Below are positions 9,062 through 19,868 of a stretch of DNA of 64,000 bases, piece by piece. Origin of the DNA: Trabulsiella guamensis ATCC 49490 (lineage in GTDB: Bacteria; Pseudomonadota; Gammaproteobacteria; Enterobacterales; Enterobacteriaceae); the NCBI RefSeq assembly GCF_000734965.1, contig NZ_JMTB01000085.1, positions 1 to 64,000 on the forward strand, written 5' to 3'. The notes below the pieces were generated by a model. It was not told the DNA's origin and did no database searches. It was given only the letters and a program-made list of their open reading frames with translations. Positions within the stretch are counted from its first letter, which is position 1, and each line of letters starts with the position of its first letter. The position numbers and the translations under genes are program-made.

Positions 9062-9355
9062 ATGAAAAAACTTTCTTTTGCAGTGATACCACTGTTTATA
9101 TCTGCTTTTTCTTTCAGCGCTCTTGCCGCAGAGCAGGTTTCTAATGCCGAAGTTGACCATTTTAAACTTGTAAAAATTGCCACGATAACGGTATCTCAGA
9201 CGCAGGGGGTAATTTCTTCGCCGATGGATCTGCATGATGAGTTATCAAAACGCGCTGACGAGAAAGGCGGTATGTACTACCGTGTAGTGGCCGCTACTGA
9301 GCATGGTCCAAACTTCGAAGCCGTTGCTGACGTTTATAACGTTGCAAGCCACTAA
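9062..9355 (+). CDS. BhsA/McbA-type periplasmic protein (DUF1471)
   Basis: This 97-residue protein has a Sec signal peptide (MKKLSFAVIPLFISAFSFS, cleavage after ALAA) and a DUF1471/YdgH-BhsA-McbA domain. The domain signature is visible as VSNAEVDHFKLVKIATI, SSPMDLHDELSKRADEKGG, MYYRVVAA and ending DVYN. Family members are small periplasmic or outer-membrane proteins tied to stress and biofilm. It is a single gene with its own terminator at 9396. The frame is intact although its neighbours are decayed, which suggests recent use or arrival. Confidence 0.85.
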   Translation: MKKLSFAVIPLFISAFSFSALAAEQVSNAEVDHFKLVKIATITVSQTQGVISSPMDLHDELSKRADEKGGMYYRVVAATEHGPNFEAVADVYNVASH

Positions 9356-9395
9356 GCGGCACATGATACGGGAAAATCCCGTATGCAAAACAATG

Positions 9396-9420
9396 AAACC
9401 GGGGAAACCCGGTTTTTTTG
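9396..9420 (+). terminator. Intrinsic terminator of the DUF1471 gene
   Basis: AAACCGGG (9396-9403) pairs with CCCGGTTT (9408-9415) around a GAAA loop, followed by a T-run. A smaller hairpin (9368-9382) precedes it. Confidence 0.85.
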
Positions 9421-9489
9421 TAAGCGTACAGCGAGAACCGTATTGTCGGGGATGTGTTATTCAGTTGGCAGGGTTACGTGCTAGGGTAG

Positions 9490-10425
9490 CAGTTCGCTGA
9501 CCCGGTTGCCTGCTGCCGGTTAATGGCCCCGCTGGATGAAGCCCTTTACCAATACGTGATGGACTGCCGCAAACTGCACACTGACGACACACCTGTTCCG
9601 GTGCTGGCACCGGGCAGAAAGAAGACGAAAACCGGGCGGATCTGGACGTATGTTCGCGATGACCGGAGCGCTGGATCGTCAGATCCGCCAGCGGCGTGGT
9701 TCGCCTTCTCGCCAGACAGACAGGGGAAACATCCTCAGCAGCATCTTCGCCACTATCATGGTGTGCTGCAGGCGGACGCCTTCGCAGGTTATGATCGGTT
9801 GTTCAGTCTGGAACGTGAAGGAGGGCCGCTGACAGAAGCCGCATGCTGGGCCCACGCGCGCAGAAAAATCCATGACGTCTATATAAGCACGCAAACAGCG
9901 ACAGCAGAAGAGGCCCTGAAACGTATCGGTGAGCTGTACGCGATAGAAGAAGAAATACGCGGCCTCACGGCATCTCAGCGGCTGGCAGCCAGGCGCTCCC
10001 GAAGTAAGCCGCTGCTGACATCGCTGCATGACTGGTTGGTGGAGAAAAGCGCCACTCTGTCGAAAAAATCCCGGCTGGGCGAGGCGTTCGCTTATGCCAT
10101 GAACCAGTGGGATGCCCTGTGCTACTACTGCGATGACGGTCTTGCTGAAGCTGATAACAATGCCGCAGAACGCGCGCTACGAGCCGTCTGTCTTGGCAAA
10201 AAAATTATATCTTCTTCGGAAGCGATCACGGAGGTGAGCGTGGAGCACTGCTGTACGGACTGATCGGTACGTGCAGGCTCAATGGAATCGATCCGGAGGC
10301 TTACCTTCGCCATATCCTGAGCGTACTGCCGGAGTGGCCCAGCAACAAAGTGGCCGAACTGCTGCCATGGAACGTGGATCTCACCAATTAATAGCCGTCA
10401 ATACGGCACTCACTGATCGCTTACA
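9490..10425 (+). pseudogene. IS66-family TnpC C-terminal part with right inverted repeat
   Basis: From about 9500 the frame reads ACCRLMAPLDEALYQYVM and then the DDE transposase core: LHTDDTPVPVL, LQADAFAGYDRLF, and the last Glu in DNNAAERALRAV. A frameshift near 10195 moves the match to LYGLIGTCRLNGIDPEAYL and HILSVLPEWPSNKVAELL, which ends at 10391. The bases after it end in CGCTTAC (10419-10425), the usual IS66 end. The 5' half of the element is missing. Confidence 0.8.
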
Positions 10426-10526
10426 GAGATACCGGCCTCCCGGCAGACATCTTTAACGGTTCGTCCGGCCTCAACCGACTTAATCACAGCGATGATCTGG
10501 TGTTCGGTGAATCGGGCTTTACGCAT
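10426..10526 (-). pseudogene. IS3-family orfA fragment interrupted by IS66
   Basis: On the minus strand from 10526 the frame reads MRKARFTEHQIIAVIKSVEA then GRTVKDVCREAGIS, the N terminus of an IS3-family OrfA helix-turn-helix protein, after a GGAGGAGATCGCC ribosome site. The match ends where the IS66 end begins (10425), so IS66 inserted into this element. Confidence 0.75.
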
Positions 10527-10604
10527 GGCGATCTCCTCCGGGGACATAATCAGTATGTCGGAAGATCTCTAAAAGTGAATGGGCCGGTTTACGGGGATGG
10601 TTAC

Positions 10605-11170
10605 AAAGCCGGAATTTTTACTTCTATATGATCGTCGATATTTACAGTCGCAAAATTATTGCTGCTGAGGTATTTACTAGCGAATCCGGAAAACATGCAG
10701 CAGAACTACTCCAGCGGGCAGTATGGAATGAAAAATGCTCATCCAGCAATCTGGTACTCCATTCTGACAACGGGGGCCCAATGCGCAGCTATACGTTGTT
10801 GGCGAAAATGTATGCACTCGGTGTGCTAGTTCTTATTCCCGGCCAAGGGTCAGCAATGATAATCCATACTCGGATCCGGACACTCAAATATTGTCCCTGG
10901 TGGCCTGAGAATGGCTTTCGCACTATTGATGATGCCAGAGCATGGGTAAACCGTTTTGTAAGTTGGTACAACCTTGAACATAAGCACAGTGGGATCAAAT
11001 ACGTCACGCCAGCCGAGCGCTATCAAGGTAATGATATGAAAATACTGGCAGCCAGACAATCGGTATACCAACAAGCACGCGAGCAGCATCCTGAACGTTG
11101 GAGCAAGCATCTACGTAACTGGGACTACATATCAGAAGTCTATCTGAATCCAGAAAAAGAGGCGGCATAA
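10605..11170 (+). pseudogene. IS3-family transposase (orfB) fragment, two frameshifts
   Basis: The frame has FYFYMIVDIYSRKI, LVLHSDNGGPMRSYTL and LEHKHSGIKYVTPAERYQG, typical of IS3-type OrfB. Around 10830-10880 the expected RVSNDNPYS segment is found in a different frame, with return afterwards, so two compensating frameshifts remove the region before the last catalytic Glu. The upstream part of the gene is absent. Confidence 0.75.
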
Positions 11171-11340
11171 TGTAATTTTATTACATCAGGCGACAACCAC
11201 CTTGAAAAACGCCGCGAATCACTGAACGATGTTCCATGCGAACAAGTGATCGATCACGTCGCAATATGCAACACATCATATCCACTTTCCAGAGATATTG
11301 GAAATTACATAATAGATATCTAGCAAGATATGTTGATTCT

Positions 11341-11366
11341 AATGAAGGGCAAAGTTGCCCTTCATT
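11341..11366. terminator. Perfect palindrome between IS3 remnant and fliD-like gene
   Basis: AATGAAGGGCAA (11341-11352) and TTGCCCTTCATT (11355-11366) are exact inverted repeats 12 bases long with almost no loop. It lies 12 bases past the end of the minus-strand fliD-like gene. It probably terminates that gene, though neither side has a strong U-run. Confidence 0.5.
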
Positions 11367-11377
11367 ATTTTATAACT

Positions 11378-12778
11378 TTATTTTTTAAAATTATTTAGTT
11401 GCATCATCAGAAAAGAGCTTGTACCATTCATTTTACTTAACATTTTATCTAGTCTTATGAATTGTGATTTATATCTGGCAATGTCATCATCAATTTTTTT
11501 ATTAGCATTAGTGTATTGTTCATTTAGTGTATTTATTTTTTTATTGATACTCTCAGTTGCACTTTGTAAAATGCCTTCATTACTTAGTGCATTAGTCAGC
11601 TTTCCAGTAAGAGTAGTAGCTATTCCTGATGCTATAGAATTTCCAGCGAAAACATATTTTATTTCATCATGTTTATCAGTGATAATATTATTTAGTTTTT
11701 TTGTGTCGAGCTGAAGTTTACCATTGTCAGGGATAAGTGAGATTCCAACTTGACTGAGTGATTTGTAAACAGAAGAACCTGAACCAGTTGTAATTATATT
11801 CATGAGTTGAGAATGAATAATACGTAATGTTCCATCACCAAAAAGCACTCCATTATTACTATCCTGCATTTTCCCGGGTGCAACAGGGTTATACCTTGTA
11901 AGAGAGGCAATTGAATCTTGGAGTGAATTATATGCATCTACCCACTCTTCTATAGCAGAACAAGTTCTATCATTATCGCGAGTTACAGTAATGGTATGAT
12001 TCTGACCAGATTGTTCGTTTAACGTTAGCGTTACCCCCTCAATCGCATTTTTAATAGTATTACTACTATTCTCTATATCGACATTATTGACAGTAAATTT
12101 TGCATTTTGAGCAACAATGCTCTGAACCATTCCACTTTGCTGTCCATTAGAGTTAAAACCAATAAATTGGTTCAATAAATCGTCACCGACGACCTCTATA
12201 CTTTTTAATGCATTTTCAACACCTGTTTTCTTTGCAGTCAGCGATAGTCTAAAACCATTTTCTGATACTTTAATTAAATTAGCACTGAAATTGCAATCAG
12301 ACTTATTTATTGCATCACGTATAGCAGTCAGCGAGGTCTGATCTTTATTTATAACAATTTTTTTTTCATTGCCATCACCACATATAAATTTTAGTGTTCT
12401 CTGTATTGCATTGTTACCATTCAAAGCCTGAATATCTTTTTTGACTATACTGGTCAATGTCTGAGGCTCTGCCAGCTGAAGTACATTGACTATGTATTTG
12501 CCTGGGATAGCATCTGCACCTGCATCAACGCTTATAGATGAAGATATTGCTGATGCTTTTGTAGAAGTATAAATATCAGAACTAACAAGTTTCTCATTCG
12601 CTGCCAAAAATGCCTGAAATGACGTTCGCAGAGTCCCATATGCTGATAATTTAGCTGTGTTTATAGCTTGCTGTTTAGATATTGGTTCAAGTGATTTTCT
12701 TTCAGCCTTATCTATTTTTTCTAAAATACCATTTAAATCCAGCCCTGAACCAACACCAAGAGTTGAAATTCCCACCAT
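11378..12778 (-). CDS. FliD-like flagellar hook-associated protein 2 (filament cap)
   Basis: At 466 residues this is close to E. coli FliD. The N-terminal D0/D1 part (STLGVGSGLDLNGILEKIDK and a long helix) and the C-terminal helix (YKSQFIRLDKMLSKMNGTSS, ending MMQLNNFKK) are the polymerisation domains typical of the family. The middle (about residues 80-330) is the variable outer domain. FliD caps the flagellar filament and helps flagellin fold. The start has a strong AAGGAG site. No other flagellar gene is nearby, and its low GC contrasts with the core genome. It may be a transferred alternative cap or a leftover of a lost cluster. Confidence 0.85.
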   Translation of the reverse strand: MVGISTLGVGSGLDLNGILEKIDKAERKSLEPISKQQAINTAKLSAYGTLRTSFQAFLAANEKLVSSDIYTSTKASAISSSISVDAGADAIPGKYIVNVLQLAEPQTLTSIVKKDIQALNGNNAIQRTLKFICGDGNEKKIVINKDQTSLTAIRDAINKSDCNFSANLIKVSENGFRLSLTAKKTGVENALKSIEVVGDDLLNQFIGFNSNGQQSGMVQSIVAQNAKFTVNNVDIENSSNTIKNAIEGVTLTLNEQSGQNHTITVTRDNDRTCSAIEEWVDAYNSLQDSIASLTRYNPVAPGKMQDSNNGVLFGDGTLRIIHSQLMNIITTGSGSSVYKSLSQVGISLIPDNGKLQLDTKKLNNIITDKHDEIKYVFAGNSIASGIATTLTGKLTNALSNEGILQSATESINKKINTLNEQYTNANKKIDDDIARYKSQFIRLDKMLSKMNGTSSFLMMQLNNFKK

Positions 12779-13027
12779 TTTAATACTCCTTTTGATTACA
12801 TTTGATATTAATTATAATCTGAAAAATTTTTTCTTTATTATATTTTGATGAAATATTCTTTACTGATATATGTCATTTATATGACTGATTGGCCTATGAG
12901 TACATCACACGCATAACATATATAGCCCTTAAAAATTGTTTATGCATGTAGGAGTAATAATTTAAAATCATCAATTCAAATTATATCAACTCTTTGCTGC
13001 TTGATATATTGTGTAATTATTTACAAC

Positions 13028-13417
13028 TTAACAACAATTGATTGATTTTGCTATTTCTGCACATTTTTTACTATATATATCAATAGGCAACCATCCGAAT
13101 TTCGAGCACATATGCTTGTATTGTTTTGATAGTGCTTTATCAGCATTAAGAATAATTTTTTCGGTAAAGCATTCTTCTTTTAGAGATTCACAGGCTTTTA
13201 ATTGATTATATAAGTAGTTATTCTCACGCATAGCGCTTGGTATTATCATGTATACTTTAAACAAGACTTCCCCTACAACTCTTTTTCGCCACTCATACAA
13301 TTCATCTATCTCACTAAATAAAACAACCCTCTCATTATCATGTGTTTTCTTTAGTAAATGTAACAATCCAAAAGAACTGTACTGGCATTTTGAAATAATT
13401 GCTGTAAACTTAATCAT
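13028..13417 (-). CDS. Hypothetical protein, possible receiver-like domain
   Basis: This 129-residue protein starts MIKFTAIISKCQYSSFGLLHL after an AAGGAACTATT ribosome site. The start resembles the first beta strand and helix of the degenerate receiver domains in RcsA-type LuxR regulators, followed by LYEWRKRVVGEVLFKVYMII. There is no LuxR HTH at the C terminus, so it would be a truncated or stand-alone domain. I cannot assign a family with confidence. It lies 250 bases upstream of the fliD-like gene in the same orientation and may be co-transcribed with it. Confidence 0.5.
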   Translation of the reverse strand: MIKFTAIISKCQYSSFGLLHLLKKTHDNERVVLFSEIDELYEWRKRVVGEVLFKVYMIIPSAMRENNYLYNQLKACESLKEECFTEKIILNADKALSKQYKHMCSKFGWLPIDIYSKKCAEIAKSINCC

Positions 13418-13961
13418 AATAGTTCCTTATGTCTATGTGTTTATAACATTATAAATTATTTCACATGGCTAATAAAAACAGCTGTTGTCTATCATCAAAA
13501 CTATCAATAAATAGGCATATACAAATACAGTTACAGACACATTTACGTTTCACATTGGTAATGTTTAAAAACGCTCCCCCACGTAACTAAGTATACAATG
13601 CCACAAAACAAAAAAAATATGAATATATGCATCGAAAATATCTATAAAAAAGAATATTATTCCGATTGTTATTAATTATCATTGATATGCAAAGAAAAAT
13701 ACATCGTAAAATAGCATTCATTATGATGAACATGTCGTATATTTATAATTATCAAATAATCACTGATGCAGATATTGCAAAAAAATAAAATTAGACTAAA
13801 ATGATTATCAATTACACTAGGTCAGCCAGTATTATAGACATACACCTATGACAAATACCGATAGACCTATTATATGACATATTTATTTTGAATTATTTTT
13901 CACGAAATACTTTTTTAATCTCAATTTTATGACTGAATTTTGCTATTAAGCTGGAGTAGAT
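13418..13961. other. AT-rich intergenic region
   Basis: About 540 bases, strongly AT-rich, lie between divergent genes. I see no ORF, RNA gene or strong inverted repeat. Composition like this is often bound by H-NS; that is inference. Confidence 0.5.
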
Positions 13962-14231
13962 GTGTCTATAAGCTCATGTAACAAAAAGTTAGCAAAACAA
14001 CAACAGCAACAACTACTATTACAAATTTTACTCCAACATTTTGCTCATGCTGAGAATTGTGCTCATGATAAAACTGAATGGCCTTCAACTAGACAGTTAG
14101 CCAATGCTATGGATATCAGTATTTATAAGGCGAGAGTTTTGTTACTAGAAATGGTAAACGATGATTTAGTCGAAGTATATCAAACAGGTACCAGGCGACC
14201 ATTAAAATGGTCACCTTGTGTAGCCCCCTAA
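13962..14231 (+). pseudogene. PapI/FaeA-like small regulator, 3' end replaced by IS2-type end
   Basis: A GTG start follows GGAG by 5 bases. The product is at most 89 residues with a glutamine-rich stretch (residues 12-18) and a winged-helix-like segment (WPSTRQLANAMDISIYKARV then LLEMVNDDLVEVYQTGTRRP) resembling the PapI/FaeA fimbrial regulators. The last codons (about VAP and stop) are read from the left end of an IS2-like element starting near 14220, so the native C terminus is cut. The loss may be only a few residues, so function is possible. Confidence 0.5.
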
Positions 14232-14598
14232 AACACCAGACAGTAGATGTATCTTAAAATAAGAGATAGGCTTGGATATATGTCTAACACTAGTCCTAAT
14301 TTTGAGATGACCGGAATACTGTTGAGGCAGGAGCTCCGTAAACGTAAGACTCCGCAGGAAAAGATCGCTATTATCCAGCAGACGATGGAGCCGGGAATGA
14401 CCGTCTCTCACGTTGCCCGTCTGCATGGTATGCAGCCCAGCCTGCTGTTCAAATAGAAAAAACAATACTAGGAAGGCAACCTCACTGCTGTTGAGGCCGG
14501 GGAAGACGTTGTTCCTGCCTCGGAACTGACTGTGGCACTTAAGCAGGTTCGTGAACTTCAGCGCCTTCTCGGTAAGAAGACGATGGAGTTGGAGATGT
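14221..14598 (+). pseudogene. IS2-like element: left end and orfA with stops
   Basis: The sequence from about 14221 (TAG-CCCCCT, then CACCAGACAG) resembles the IS2 left end. The frame from 14280 reads [13 protein letters not shown] sequence, then [20 protein letters not shown] and [15 protein letters not shown], which is IS2-group OrfA. Two stops follow (near 14454 and 14469), then [16 protein letters not shown] and [15 protein letters not shown] in the same frame. OrfB is missing. Confidence 0.75.
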
Positions 14599-15075
14599 AA
14601 GCACACCCGTTTTAGTTCCACGCACTTTTTGAGATTTCCGGTTTTTCAGCCATCAGCCGGTACTCTTTCGGCGTCAGGTTATTCAGGGATTCATGAGGCC
14701 GCTCACTGTTATATTCCATCAGCCAGCGCTCTGTTATTTCCCGTGCTTCATTCAGTGTCCTGAGCAGGTAAAAATCCAGTATTTCTGTCCGGTAGGTCCG
14801 GTTAAAACGTTCGATAAACGCATTCTGTGTTGGTTTGCCTGGTTTAATAAATTCCAGTGCCACACCATGCTCTTCTGCCCATTGCGCCAGCGTCAGCGAG
14901 ATGAGTTCCGGGCCGTTGTCCATCCGCAGTTTCAGCGGATAACCCCGGTTTGCCACGATCCTGTCCAGCACCCGGACCACCCGTTGTGCCGGGATATTCA
15001 GATCGATTTCTATTGCGAGGGCCTCGCGGTTATCTGACGATGTGACCAGCAGTATGGTGGCAAAAGCCATATCAG
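14599..15075 (-). pseudogene. IS3-family transposase (orfB) C-terminal half (copy 2)
   Basis: The minus-strand frame carries LRMDNGPELISLTLAQWAEE with a DDE Asp, then FIKPGKPTQNAFIERFNRTY with the catalytic Glu, and ends EKPEISKSAWN. The element end lies at about 14600-14636. A second, shorter copy of the same end is at 4592-4698 in the opposite orientation. The 5' half of the gene is replaced at about 15075 by unrelated sequence. Confidence 0.8.
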
Positions 15076-15177
15076 TCCTTTCTCTTTGAGCTCAATTGGT
15101 ATTGGTTGTCTTGGCATTGTTATCTCCTTAAAAAATTGAGGCGACAACTATGCTGACACAGGGGGCCCTATTGGTCA
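15076..15177 (-). other. Short leader and start of an unidentified ORF
   Basis: On the minus strand a strong ribosome site (AAGGAGATAACA) precedes ATG at 15118, reading MPRQPIPIELKEKG before it runs into the IS3 fragment. This looks like the 5' end of another insertion-sequence gene cut off after 15 codons. I do not recognise it. Confidence 0.35.
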
Positions 15178-16110
<933 letters not shown>

Positions 16111-16238
16111 TTCAAAGGGCTAATCTACTATCAAATATTTATGAAAATTTTATATAACGACATATAAATAATTAGCTAATAGTTTGAAACTATTTTATCT
16201 ATCACAATTTTTATCCCTGTAAAATTTGTTTCGTTAGA

Positions 16239-17789
16239 CTATGAAGGAACAGCTAGAGTAAAAGTTTTAACAAGTTTATTGAGAGTAGTTGCCTGCTCCA
16301 TCAACGAACGTGATGCTGATGCAACCTCCTCGACCAGTGCTGCATTCTGCTGAGTAACATCATCCATTTGGCTTACCGCCTGATGGATATGCCTGATCCC
16401 TTGAGACTGTTCACTCGCAGCCACAGAAATCGAATCAACAAGTTCTTTAACCTGCCGTACAACATCATTCACCTGAACTATGTTGTTACTGACACCTTCA
16501 ACTTGTGCAAAACCCGTTGTGACAAAATTTATGGAGGATTCAATAAGTGCCTTGATTTCACGCGCTGATGATGATGAACGCTGAGCCAAGTTCCGAACTT
16601 CACTAGCCACAACAGCAAAACCACGCCCTTGCTCACCAGCACGGGCTGCCTCAACAGACGCATTGAGTGCAAGGATATTAGTCTGGAAAGCTATCCCTTC
16701 AATTATTGCGATAATGTTCGTAATTTTCTCAGAACTTTCTCTTATATCACCCATAGTAGCAAGCATAGTGCGAACGCGGTCAGCACTATCTTCTGAGATT
16801 TCACTGGCATTTTTCGCTAATTGACTAGCAAACACTGTATTTTCGGCTGTTTGGCGAACTGTTTCGCTTAATTCAGACATGCTAGCTACTGTTTCTTCTA
16901 ATGATGTAGCCTGTTCTTCAGTACGAGATGACAGATCCTCATTTCCAGCTGAAATCTGTGTTGATGCCAGAGTGACCGACTGGGTCGACAATTCTACTTT
17001 TTCAAGAGATATTGAGACACTCTCGACTAAATGGTTAAAAGCTTTAGCCATAAAACCGATTTCATCCATATTTGAATCATCTAGTCGAAGAGTTAGGTCA
17101 AGATTCTCGCTGGCAGTTTCCATAGTCTGGCGCATATTATTCAATTGCTGACGGATTGAAAATATAGTTTTAATTGTAAAGAAGCCGAGTATCAGGATAG
17201 ACGCAGAAGAACCACCTATCAGATACCATAATATTAATTTGAAAGTCTTGTCATTCTCCTTATCGAGTCTGTTACCTATGTCGACATTGAGTTGAAGCTG
17301 TTCATGATAGACATCAATAAGCTGACGTGTAACTTCACCAATACTATTACGACCTTGAGTAGCCTTCAAGGCAGCATCCACATTTCCGCTCCGATATTTC
17401 TCAAAAAAAACAGGTAATTCTGTCTCAATCTTTTGTAGTTTAGTTAGAGCAATCTCAGTCATCTGACGGTCTTTCTCATCAGAGATATTATTTTTTAAGT
17501 AATCTTGACTCATAGACTTTATGTTGTGAATAAGGTCATAAGCATTTGTTTCGATTTCTTTCGTCCAGGATAAGTCAGTTGAGTTCTTGTGTGGATAAAA
17601 CAAGATCATTAATGAGTTACTCTCATCAATCATTCTTCCTATGTTCAATATGGAGGGAAGCGTATTGTTTTGTACATACTGGAAACGAGTCTGGAACCCA
17701 CTGACAATGGCGATAGCTAAGATAGCCATTCCGATAAGTGCAGCAGATAGTAGTGAATAAGTGAACAAAAGACGGTGAGTGATTGTCAT
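16239..17789 (-). CDS. Methyl-accepting chemotaxis protein
   Basis: This transmembrane chemoreceptor has TM1 at about residues 7-27 and a periplasmic helical sensor domain. TM2 is near 180-205 (LILWYLIGGSSASILILGFF), followed by HAMP and a long cytoplasmic hairpin with the tip GIAFQTNILALNASVEAARA and GEQGRGFAVVASEVRNLAQR. It lacks the C-terminal NWETF-type pentapeptide that tethers CheR in Tar/Tsr. Start 17789 (MTITHRLLF) has a GGAA site; upstream in-frame ATGs at 17801 and 17810 are possible. The frame is intact. It would feed into chemotaxis proteins encoded elsewhere; the ligand is unknown. Confidence 0.88.
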   Translation of the reverse strand: MTITHRLLFTYSLLSAALIGMAILAIAIVSGFQTRFQYVQNNTLPSILNIGRMIDESNSLMILFYPHKNSTDLSWTKEIETNAYDLIHNIKSMSQDYLKNNISDEKDRQMTEIALTKLQKIETELPVFFEKYRSGNVDAALKATQGRNSIGEVTRQLIDVYHEQLQLNVDIGNRLDKENDKTFKLILWYLIGGSSASILILGFFTIKTIFSIRQQLNNMRQTMETASENLDLTLRLDDSNMDEIGFMAKAFNHLVESVSISLEKVELSTQSVTLASTQISAGNEDLSSRTEEQATSLEETVASMSELSETVRQTAENTVFASQLAKNASEISEDSADRVRTMLATMGDIRESSEKITNIIAIIEGIAFQTNILALNASVEAARAGEQGRGFAVVASEVRNLAQRSSSSAREIKALIESSINFVTTGFAQVEGVSNNIVQVNDVVRQVKELVDSISVAASEQSQGIRHIHQAVSQMDDVTQQNAALVEEVASASRSLMEQATTLNKLVKTFTLAVPS

Positions 17790-18311
17790 TTTTATTTCCA
17801 TAAATTTCATTTTATTACTTGTTGTCCATTAAGAAACGGTAGTACATTTATCGGCAGACACAAAAAAAACATCACTTTAATACTTATAAATAAAAATATT
17901 TATCTTTAATTTCCCATAAGGCGAAATTTTTATCTATATTTATGGCTTATGTATGCAAGTATTGTTGCAAGTTATTTAGTATTTAGTGACTATTGTTCTA
18001 GAAAATTGCTGACGTAAGCGCTGGATTTGTGGATTGGCCACTATATTTCCAGACACTTGTTATCACTTAACCCATATATGGACGCCCCGGGTGATGCAAG
18101 TACTGGTTCGATGCGGTTTGCGACCATATATCCGGCGTCGTCAGTAGGTTCAATGACCTGCGCCATGATGTCATCCGAACCCTGCTTCCTAATCATTACT
18201 CCGGTATTTGATTACCCAGGTTAAGTTCAGGCTGTTACAGGGACGGTAGCCGTTTTCTCATCAGTGCCTGCAAACTCAGTGGTACATTTTTACTGTCAGT
18301 CTCATATTGGG
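17790..18311. other. Intergenic region with a small unassigned ORF
   Basis: AT-rich to about 18010, then higher GC. A 51-codon minus-strand frame (18196-18041, MIRKQGSDDIMAQVIEPTDD and onward to GASIYGLSDNKCLEI) looks coding-like but matches no family I know. It may be a fragment. The last 70 bases probably belong to the IS110 element. Confidence 0.4.
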
Positions 18312-19346
18312 TTAAACCATAGAAAATGCCTTATTCATATTAAAATCAACCGAGTCAGTTAGTACGCGCCAGATAATTCGGGGCAGTTTATTTGCCAGTG
18401 CGACCGTTGCTTTCAGAAATCCACGGCGGGCTTCAAGTTTTTGCAACCATCGCCCCAGATTGTCATCACGCTTTTTTACACATCGCATTACTGACCGGGC
18501 ACCATGGATAATGAGCGTTCTCAGGCTCCGGTTGCCATTTTTCGTCACAGAAGACAGCCGTTGTTTTCCGCCCGAACTGTACTGACGAGGAACCAGGCCA
18601 CACCACGCCGATAATTCTCGCCCACTCGAGAATTGAGTAGCATCAACTTCGCTGATAAACGCCGCAGCAATCAGGGGGCCTACGCCCGGGATTGTTAATA
18701 AATGACGGTACACGGTCTGTTGTGATGACAACGCTGCAATTTCACTGTCCAGGCTGGCGACCAGTTCATTCAGCGCCTGCATATTTGCCCGCAATGAAGA
18801 GAGCAAATGGCGAAGAGTGAAGGTCAGGTTGTTTGAGGCATCTTCAATCACCTCAGGCAGCTGTTGCTGTAGGTACTGGATCCCGACGGGTATAGTAACA
18901 CCATATTCAGCGAGCAGAGAACGAAGCTGGTTGGCCAGCGCCGTTCTCTGCTCAACCATCAGTTGACGTGTGTTTCGAAGCGCCTTGATATCCTGTTGTT
19001 CCGTGGTTTTAACCGAAACAAAATGAATACCGGGGCGGAGTGCGGTTTCACAAATTGCCAGCGCATCGTTGGCATCGTTCTTCTGGCTGCGGACAAAGGC
19101 TTTCACATGTTGTGCAGGAATCAGCCTCACGGAATATCCCATCGCACTGAACGTTCTTCCCCAGAAATGAGAGGTTGAACAAGCCTCCATGGCGAGAAGT
19201 GTTCCGGGCTCAAATTGTCGAACGGTATCCTGCAATTTGGATCGTGAGATTTTTTTATTCCATGCGACGGAGCCATCATCCATCCAGACGCAGACCTGAA
19301 AAACAGATTTGGCAATATCGATACCAACAACTCTGATCGTGTTCAT
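18312..19346 (-). mobile_element. IS110-family transposase, intact
   Basis: The 344-residue DEDD transposase is complete. The N-terminal RuvC-like domain has GIDIAKSVFQV (first D), a Glu in LLAMEACSTSHFWGR, and KNDANDALAI (last two D). The C-terminal Transposase_20 domain has LLTIPGVGPLIAAAFISEVD and SAWCGLVPRQYSSGGKQRLS with its catalytic Ser. Such elements usually lack clear terminal repeats, so I do not set exact ends; they lie near 18240 and 19420. It is the only transposase in this island that looks able to work. Confidence 0.88.
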
Positions 19347-19419
19347 GTGATGTTACTCCCGGATTAATGCAGTCAGTAAAAGTATGGCACTGACTACCTC
19401 AGTAAGGGGCGTCCATAAC

Positions 19420-19530
19420 ATCATTACTGGTACGCCACCGCAGATTTTCCCGTAGCGAGCGATAACCCAGCGCACTATGCGGATGCCATTCGTTATAGTG
19501 CAAGGTTCTTTACTGCCGTTACCTGCATCA
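19420..19530 (-). pseudogene. IS3-family transposase C-terminal scrap
   Basis: The minus strand reads [20 protein letters not shown] then LRWRTSND, the typical C terminus of an IS3-type OrfB. It is cut on both sides, with IS110 on one side and cargo on the other. Confidence 0.6.
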
Positions 19531-19595
19531 AAACATTCCTTATGCAGGATATTACCGTGGACAATCCCCAACCCGAACACTCTGACGAGGATAAA

Positions 19596-19868
19596 ATGAT
19601 TGACCTGACCGCAAAACAGCAACAGCTGTCAAAAATAGTTCATGATTATGCCTGCCGGTTTCCGTTGACAGAGAATGGTGACGCTCAGTTATTGCAAGGC
19701 TGTTATGACTATATGGATGCCTTTAAGCGGGTAATGAACAATGCCTCAAAAGTCCAGATGGACTACATCTGCCAGCAATATCCCGGATATTATCGCTTTG
19801 CGAAATGGATGGAACGACTGGCACAGGGGATTGCTGATGGCGTTTTTGAGGTTCCGAAAGATCATTAA
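19596..19868 (+). CDS. Hypothetical island protein
   Basis: The start at 19596 (MIDLTAKQQQLSKIVHDYAC) gives 90 residues; an earlier in-frame ATG at 19542 exists but lies in IS-derived sequence. The protein is all-helical in appearance, with RFPLTENGDAQLLQGCYDYM, MDYICQQYPGYYRFAKWMER and a C terminus DGVFEVPKDH. It looks like small proteins of unknown function found in enterobacterial islands. No motif points to an activity. Confidence 0.55.
   Translation: MIDLTAKQQQLSKIVHDYACRFPLTENGDAQLLQGCYDYMDAFKRVMNNASKVQMDYICQQYPGYYRFAKWMERLAQGIADGVFEVPKDH

Noticed and set aside
13028..13417. FliS chaperone partner of the fliD-like gene
   Set aside because: Length fits but the sequence lacks the FliS helical pattern and starts like a receiver-type strand and helix.
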